Shown here in pieces: positions 56,287-59,780 of a stretch of 59,780 nucleotides of DNA; the first letter of the stretch is position 1, and the number at the start of each line of letters is the position of its first letter. The stretch lies in assembly GCF_003364265.1 (NCBI RefSeq), contig NZ_NXLW01000012.1, positions 1 to 59,780 on the forward strand. Reading direction: 5' to 3'. A program made the translations under genes and the position numbers. This stretch comes from Helicobacter aurati (GTDB lineage Bacteria; Campylobacterota; Campylobacteria; Campylobacterales; Helicobacteraceae). The notes beneath the pieces are model-generated. The model saw only the letters and a list, made by a program, of their open reading frames with translations, did no database searches and was not told the origin of the DNA.

Positions 56287-58473
56287 TTAGCGGTGTTGCC
56301 CCCCCCCCCCCGTATCTGTTATTGCTGATATATTGTTAGAAAGCAATTCTTGAGCAGCTTGTTGCAAAATTTGAAGTAATTGAGGGTAATACGTTAAAAT
56401 ATTATTTAGCTGCACATCGTTATATCCCTCATCGCAATTTACGCGCCACAAGGCAGTATCCTGTGTAGCCCAATCCGTAATAAAAAACTGGTGGTAATTA
56501 TTTGCAACAACATGAATCTTTGTGCCTTGTAAGAGTGCCATTGCCCATAACCATATATCATCTCCCAAAGGGCATAAACGTGTAAAAAGATTAGAATCTA
56601 AGACATCTTGATATAAAGAATTTGGCGGATAAAGTACGCCACCTAAACCATTGGCTAAGTAAAGAAATGACGTGGAATCTTGCAAAGAATCTGTATGTAT
56701 TACACTACTCCATTGTGTGTAAGGTATCAAACTGCCATGGGAATCTAAACTCAATCGACTAGCTAGATGACAATGGATAGAACGGGGATTCTCTCTATAA
56801 GCAAAAACAAGCTTCTCTAGCCAATCACGAGGATACAAGGCGTCGTCATCGGCAATAACAATTGCACAATCCTTGTATGCTTCTAAAGCATGAATAATTT
56901 TCTTATAAGGCTTCAGATTGCCGCTACACCAAACTATCTCTAAACCAAATCGCCGCAAACAAACAAGTGAATGCGGTAAATCTTGCAGGCGATTCGGAAA
57001 TTCATCGCTACTTAACCATAATATGATTTTATCGGGCTTATAGGTTTGAGTGAGCAATGAATAAACAGTATAGTAGACTTGATAGATTCTTTGAGGATAT
57101 GAAGTTAATGAAACGATTAACTGCGGTTTTTCTCCTTTATGTTGTGGAGGTTGCACTCCTAACACACCGGCGCGTAAAAATGTGTCAATGTTCTTTTGCA
57201 AGGCTTGTAAACGATATTTTGTAAATCGCTTGTTTTGGAATCTCTGAATCTTCCTAGCAAAAAAATTACGCAACGTCTTTGGTATTCGTTTCTCATAAAA
57301 TGCTTTATAATAGATTTTTTCAACATCTGCTGTGATAGAAAAACTTGCACGGTATTTACGTAACCAATCCCGACATGCAAATATCTTTCTATGCAAACTT
57401 GGGAATACCATACGAAAAGCCAATTTGAATGGCAATGTGCATTGATATTGCAACCATAAGGATTTGATAAGACGTTCGCAATCGACTTGCGTTAAAACAA
57501 TGGGCTGCTGCCTAATAAACGTCATAATTGATTCTTGAAGCCATAAGCTCGCTAAATTATATTCATTGCTTTGCGCATAATAAGAAGAAATATAGTACAA
57601 ACTTCTTACGCTATTGGCTATTCTATCCTCATCAGCCAACGAAGAATATACACCTCCTGCATGCAGACGATAATAAGACGGCAGTATATTTGAAAGATAT
57701 TTTACTTTGCCATAACCACCCAAGAGCGCATTAATAAATACATCACCATTAAAGATTCTTTGTAAGTAATGCGCAATAAGAGGATTAGAATAATCAATTA
57801 CATTGCGATGACAAAGCGTCCTTAGAGACATAAAAACTTCTCGCTTCTGTAATGCAAGTCCGCTTGATTCTTTATCTGTATCAAGATTATCATACAATAT
57901 GTGTCCATCTTTGCTAGGCATGATGCACTCATGATAACACCCCACAAACTCACTATGAGATTCTAAGAAAGCTACTTGTGTTTGTATTTTTTTTGGATCA
58001 TTCCAATAATCATCTCCTTCACAAAGGGCAATGTATTTTCCAGCCATTTTGTGCATGAGAGCCCAAAAAGGTTTTCCTTTGCTCCCCTTGCTATATTGAT
58101 TCTCTTCTTCATAAAGGGCTTTAATGATTTTAGGATATTTTGCTTGATATTCTTGAATGATTCTTTGTGTGCCATCTGTTGAACAATCATCATGAATAAT
58201 GATTTCAAAAGGAAAAGTAGTTTCTTGTTCTAAGAATCCTATAAGGCATTGTTCAATAAATTCTACATGATTGTAAGTAATACAGAGAAAGCTACAAAGT
58301 GGCTTGGTGGTGGTTTGTTGTGGATTATAAGTCTGTTTTGTTGCTACTTCAGAATCATTATGTTGAGTATGGGGAATGTTGTGTTGATGATTGTGTGTTA
58401 GAGATATTTCTTGAGAAGTTTCTAAGCCAATATGCCAATGACTCATGATTTCATCTTGTGTTTTGCGGAACAT
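56287..58473 (-). CDS. Phase-variable two-domain glycosyltransferase
   Basis: This 728-residue protein has an N-terminal GT-A (GT2) domain, about 58-275, with LCSFLCITYNH, HDDCSTDGT and the ALCEGDDYW motif. A second transferase domain, about 450-690, has LIVSLTSYPQRI and the acidic ADDDALYP motif. It would modify surface glycans. A 13-G tract at the 3' end encodes GGGG just before the stop (TDTGGGGQHR). The first 181 residues are identical in DNA to the gene upstream. AGAGG precedes the ATG at 58473. Confidence 0.85.
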   Translation of the reverse strand: MFRKTQDEIMSHWHIGLETSQEISLTHNHQHNIPHTQHNDSEVATKQTYNPQQTTTKPLCSFLCITYNHVEFIEQCLIGFLEQETTFPFEIIIHDDCSTDGTQRIIQEYQAKYPKIIKALYEEENQYSKGSKGKPFWALMHKMAGKYIALCEGDDYWNDPKKIQTQVAFLESHSEFVGCYHECIMPSKDGHILYDNLDTDKESSGLALQKREVFMSLRTLCHRNVIDYSNPLIAHYLQRIFNGDVFINALLGGYGKVKYLSNILPSYYRLHAGGVYSSLADEDRIANSVRSLYYISSYYAQSNEYNLASLWLQESIMTFIRQQPIVLTQVDCERLIKSLWLQYQCTLPFKLAFRMVFPSLHRKIFACRDWLRKYRASFSITADVEKIYYKAFYEKRIPKTLRNFFARKIQRFQNKRFTKYRLQALQKNIDTFLRAGVLGVQPPQHKGEKPQLIVSLTSYPQRIYQVYYTVYSLLTQTYKPDKIILWLSSDEFPNRLQDLPHSLVCLRRFGLEIVWCSGNLKPYKKIIHALEAYKDCAIVIADDDALYPRDWLEKLVFAYRENPRSIHCHLASRLSLDSHGSLIPYTQWSSVIHTDSLQDSTSFLYLANGLGGVLYPPNSLYQDVLDSNLFTRLCPLGDDIWLWAMALLQGTKIHVVANNYHQFFITDWATQDTALWRVNCDEGYNDVQLNNILTYYPQLLQILQQAAQELLSNNISAITDTGGGGQHR
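56299..56311 (-). repeat. 13-bp G tract at the 3' end of the glycosyltransferase gene
   Basis: Thirteen C on the plus strand. With 13 G the frame ends four codons later (after QHR). With 12 G it ends after about six codons. With 14 or 11 G it would stay open for 92 more codons to a TGA overlapping the ATG of the GT56 gene. This is the kind of tract that slips in Helicobacter and Campylobacter. Confidence 0.9.
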
Positions 58474-58477
58474 TAGG
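57931..58477. repeat. Direct repeat DR-a, shared 5' end of two glycosyltransferase genes
   Basis: These 547 bases reappear at 59234-59780, apparently without a mismatch, with a fixed offset of 1,303 bp. They encode residues 1 to about 181 of the glycosyltransferase plus the first upstream bases. The repeat continues up to the window edge, so its full length is not known. Confidence 0.9.
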
Positions 58478-58603
58478 CAATACCTCTATACCTACAAAGA
58501 GGTTGCACATAATCTATACTATGAAAATAAAAATCACGAATAAAATATTGCAGCAAAATGCAGCACAAGTAAAGTGTTGCAATGAAAAATGAAAGATCGT
58601 TGA

Positions 58604-59776
58604 CTAAGCTATTGCTTTCCTTTGTCTGTATAATCTGAACTTGTCTCGCAAGCGAATAATAAAGAAATGTGTTCTCGGGAAGAAAAGACGTAAAATAAGT
58701 TTGACAGAGGTAGCCTGAAAGCCGCCTAAGGGGTAGTTGCCCCCCCCCCCCCGTTTAATCAGCAGGGACTTAATTACAGAATCAACTTCTTTTTGTGTTA
58801 AATTTGCATCACTAGCTGCACATAGATTCTGCAAAGAAAGCTGCAGGAAGAAACTTGCCGCAAAAGGATTATTAGCTTGAGAATAATATTCTGACATATA
58901 GTAAAAACTTTTAGCGTGAATTTGGAATCTACTTTTAGCAGATAACGGTGACCATACACCCCCAGAATGAAGCCTATAATAGGCTGGCTCGATAGAGTCT
59001 ATGTATTTCATATCACCATGTTGTCCTAACAATGTCCAGAGGAAAGTATCTCCGTTTGTTATTTTGCTACTATAAAACAGTAAATTAGGTTCTAAATAAT
59101 CTATGACGTTGCGATAGCAAACTGTTCTTGTAGAAATAGTTGTTTGTAAAAATTGCAGCATAGCTGCAGTAGTATCTCGATGATTACTACCATTATCTTC
59201 TTGCACTCCAGAAGAATCTAATGTATGACACCGATGATAACACCCCACAAACTCACTATGAGATTCTAAGAAAGCTACTTGTGTTTGTATTTTTTTTGGA
59301 TCATTCCAATAATCATCTCCTTCACAAAGGGCAATGTATTTTCCAGCCATTTTGTGCATGAGAGCCCAAAAAGGTTTTCCTTTGCTCCCCTTGCTATATT
59401 GATTCTCTTCTTCATAAAGGGCTTTAATGATTTTAGGATATTTTGCTTGATATTCTTGAATGATTCTTTGTGTGCCATCTGTTGAACAATCATCATGAAT
59501 AATGATTTCAAAAGGAAAAGTAGTTTCTTGTTCTAAGAATCCTATAAGGCATTGTTCAATAAATTCTACATGATTGTAAGTAATACAGAGAAAGCTACAA
59601 AGTGGCTTGGTGGTGGTTTGTTGTGGATTATAAGTCTGTTTTGTTGCTACTTCAGAATCATTATGTTGAGTATGGGGAATGTTGTGTTGATGATTGTGTG
59701 TTAGAGATATTTCTTGAGAAGTTTCTAAGCCAATATGCCAATGACTCATGATTTCATCTTGTGTTTTGCGGAACAT
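58604..59776 (-). CDS. Phase-variable glycosyltransferase, single domain
   Basis: This 390-residue protein shares residues 1 to about 181 (GT-A core with HDDCSTDGT and ALCEGDDYW) with the downstream 728-residue paralogue and then diverges while staying alignable. A 13-G tract encodes RGGGG at about 342-346. The frame after the tract (VKLILRLFFPRTHFF) aligns with the paralogue (FKLAFRMVFPSLHRK), so the gene is in its ON phase as sequenced. It ends soon after with RQRKAIA and lacks the second transferase domain. Confidence 0.83.
   Translation of the reverse strand: MFRKTQDEIMSHWHIGLETSQEISLTHNHQHNIPHTQHNDSEVATKQTYNPQQTTTKPLCSFLCITYNHVEFIEQCLIGFLEQETTFPFEIIIHDDCSTDGTQRIIQEYQAKYPKIIKALYEEENQYSKGSKGKPFWALMHKMAGKYIALCEGDDYWNDPKKIQTQVAFLESHSEFVGCYHRCHTLDSSGVQEDNGSNHRDTTAAMLQFLQTTISTRTVCYRNVIDYLEPNLLFYSSKITNGDTFLWTLLGQHGDMKYIDSIEPAYYRLHSGGVWSPLSAKSRFQIHAKSFYYMSEYYSQANNPFAASFFLQLSLQNLCAASDANLTQKEVDSVIKSLLIKRGGGGNYPLGGFQATSVKLILRLFFPRTHFFIIRLRDKFRLYRQRKAIA
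58740..58752 (-). repeat. 13-bp G tract inside the glycosyltransferase gene
   Basis: Thirteen C on the plus strand, within codons for RGGGG. A change by one or two bases would shift the last 45 or so codons and remove the conserved VKLILRLFFPR region. It is equal in length to the tract in the downstream paralogue. Confidence 0.92.
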
Positions 59777-59780
59777 TAGG
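59234..59780. repeat. Direct repeat DR-b, shared 5' end of two glycosyltransferase genes
   Basis: This is the second copy of the 547-base repeat at 57931-58477, cut by the window end. The spacing and identity make recombination between the two genes likely. Such an event would delete 1,303 bp and leave a single gene with either 3' module. Confidence 0.9.

Overview
The window reads as a chromosomal segment of an enterohepatic Helicobacter-type epsilonproteobacterium. The evidence is low G+C content, FlhB, AmiE, GltX1-type glutamyl-tRNA synthetase, a coaD-tmk-comF block, the rpsP-KH-rimM block, dapA followed by a short-chain dehydrogenase, a FtsH-like AAA+ protein before alaS, and poly-C/poly-G phase-variable surface genes. 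The genus is an inference from gene content and protein resemblance; I cannot name the species.

Region 1 (1-13,856, all minus strand) is the most unusual part. An enormous guaA encodes about 1,846 residues against roughly 510 normally. Its glutaminase domain is split by about 1,030 residues carrying five GNAT-like acetyltransferase domains, and a complete 3-methyladenine DNA glycosylase (Tag) domain is inserted before the ATP-pyrophosphatase. Downstream lie four consecutive restriction-modification pairs of four different types. Each pair is separated from the next by a direct repeat of the guaA 3' end. Each guaA fragment keeps the guaA reading frame, opens with an ATG overlapping the end of the preceding cassette, and ends at the guaA stop. 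The last guaA codons supply a GGGAG ribosome binding site for an ATG three bases after that stop. From guaA to the left edge no junction is wider than 3 nt. I interpret this as a guaA-anchored, translationally coupled restriction-modification cassette array. It may be a previously undescribed arrangement.

Region 2 (14,031-21,194, minus) holds a DUF502 membrane protein, gltX, and a 5-oxoproline-utilisation cluster (pxpA, a mini biotin carrier, biotin carboxylase, pxpB, pxpC) interrupted by a 337-bp gap with a long perfect inverted repeat.

Region 3 (21,520-35,193, mostly plus) is core: yebC, a YajR-like MFS protein, truD, coaD-tmk-comF, rpsP-KH-rimM-obg, flhB, a membrane protein, dapA, an enoyl-reductase-like SDR and an uncharacterised single-pass protein. 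Region 4 (35,275-45,589) has acetate-permease genes, hemJ, a periplasmic protein, lptC-lptA, an MFS and a YejE-like permease, type II NADH dehydrogenase and two exported proteins.

Region 5 (45,590-50,277) has dispersed repeats, a fumarylacetoacetase-family enzyme, a broken small gene, the amiE-amiB amidase operon and a tRNA 3' half joined to a stray amiE fragment. Region 6 (50,278-59,780) has alaS, a FtsH-like protein that has lost its HEXXH protease motif, a GT56 glycosyltransferase and two tandem phase-variable glycosyltransferase genes that share identical 5' ends and 13-bp G tracts.

No rRNA, intact tRNA, CRISPR array, integrase or insertion sequence was seen.
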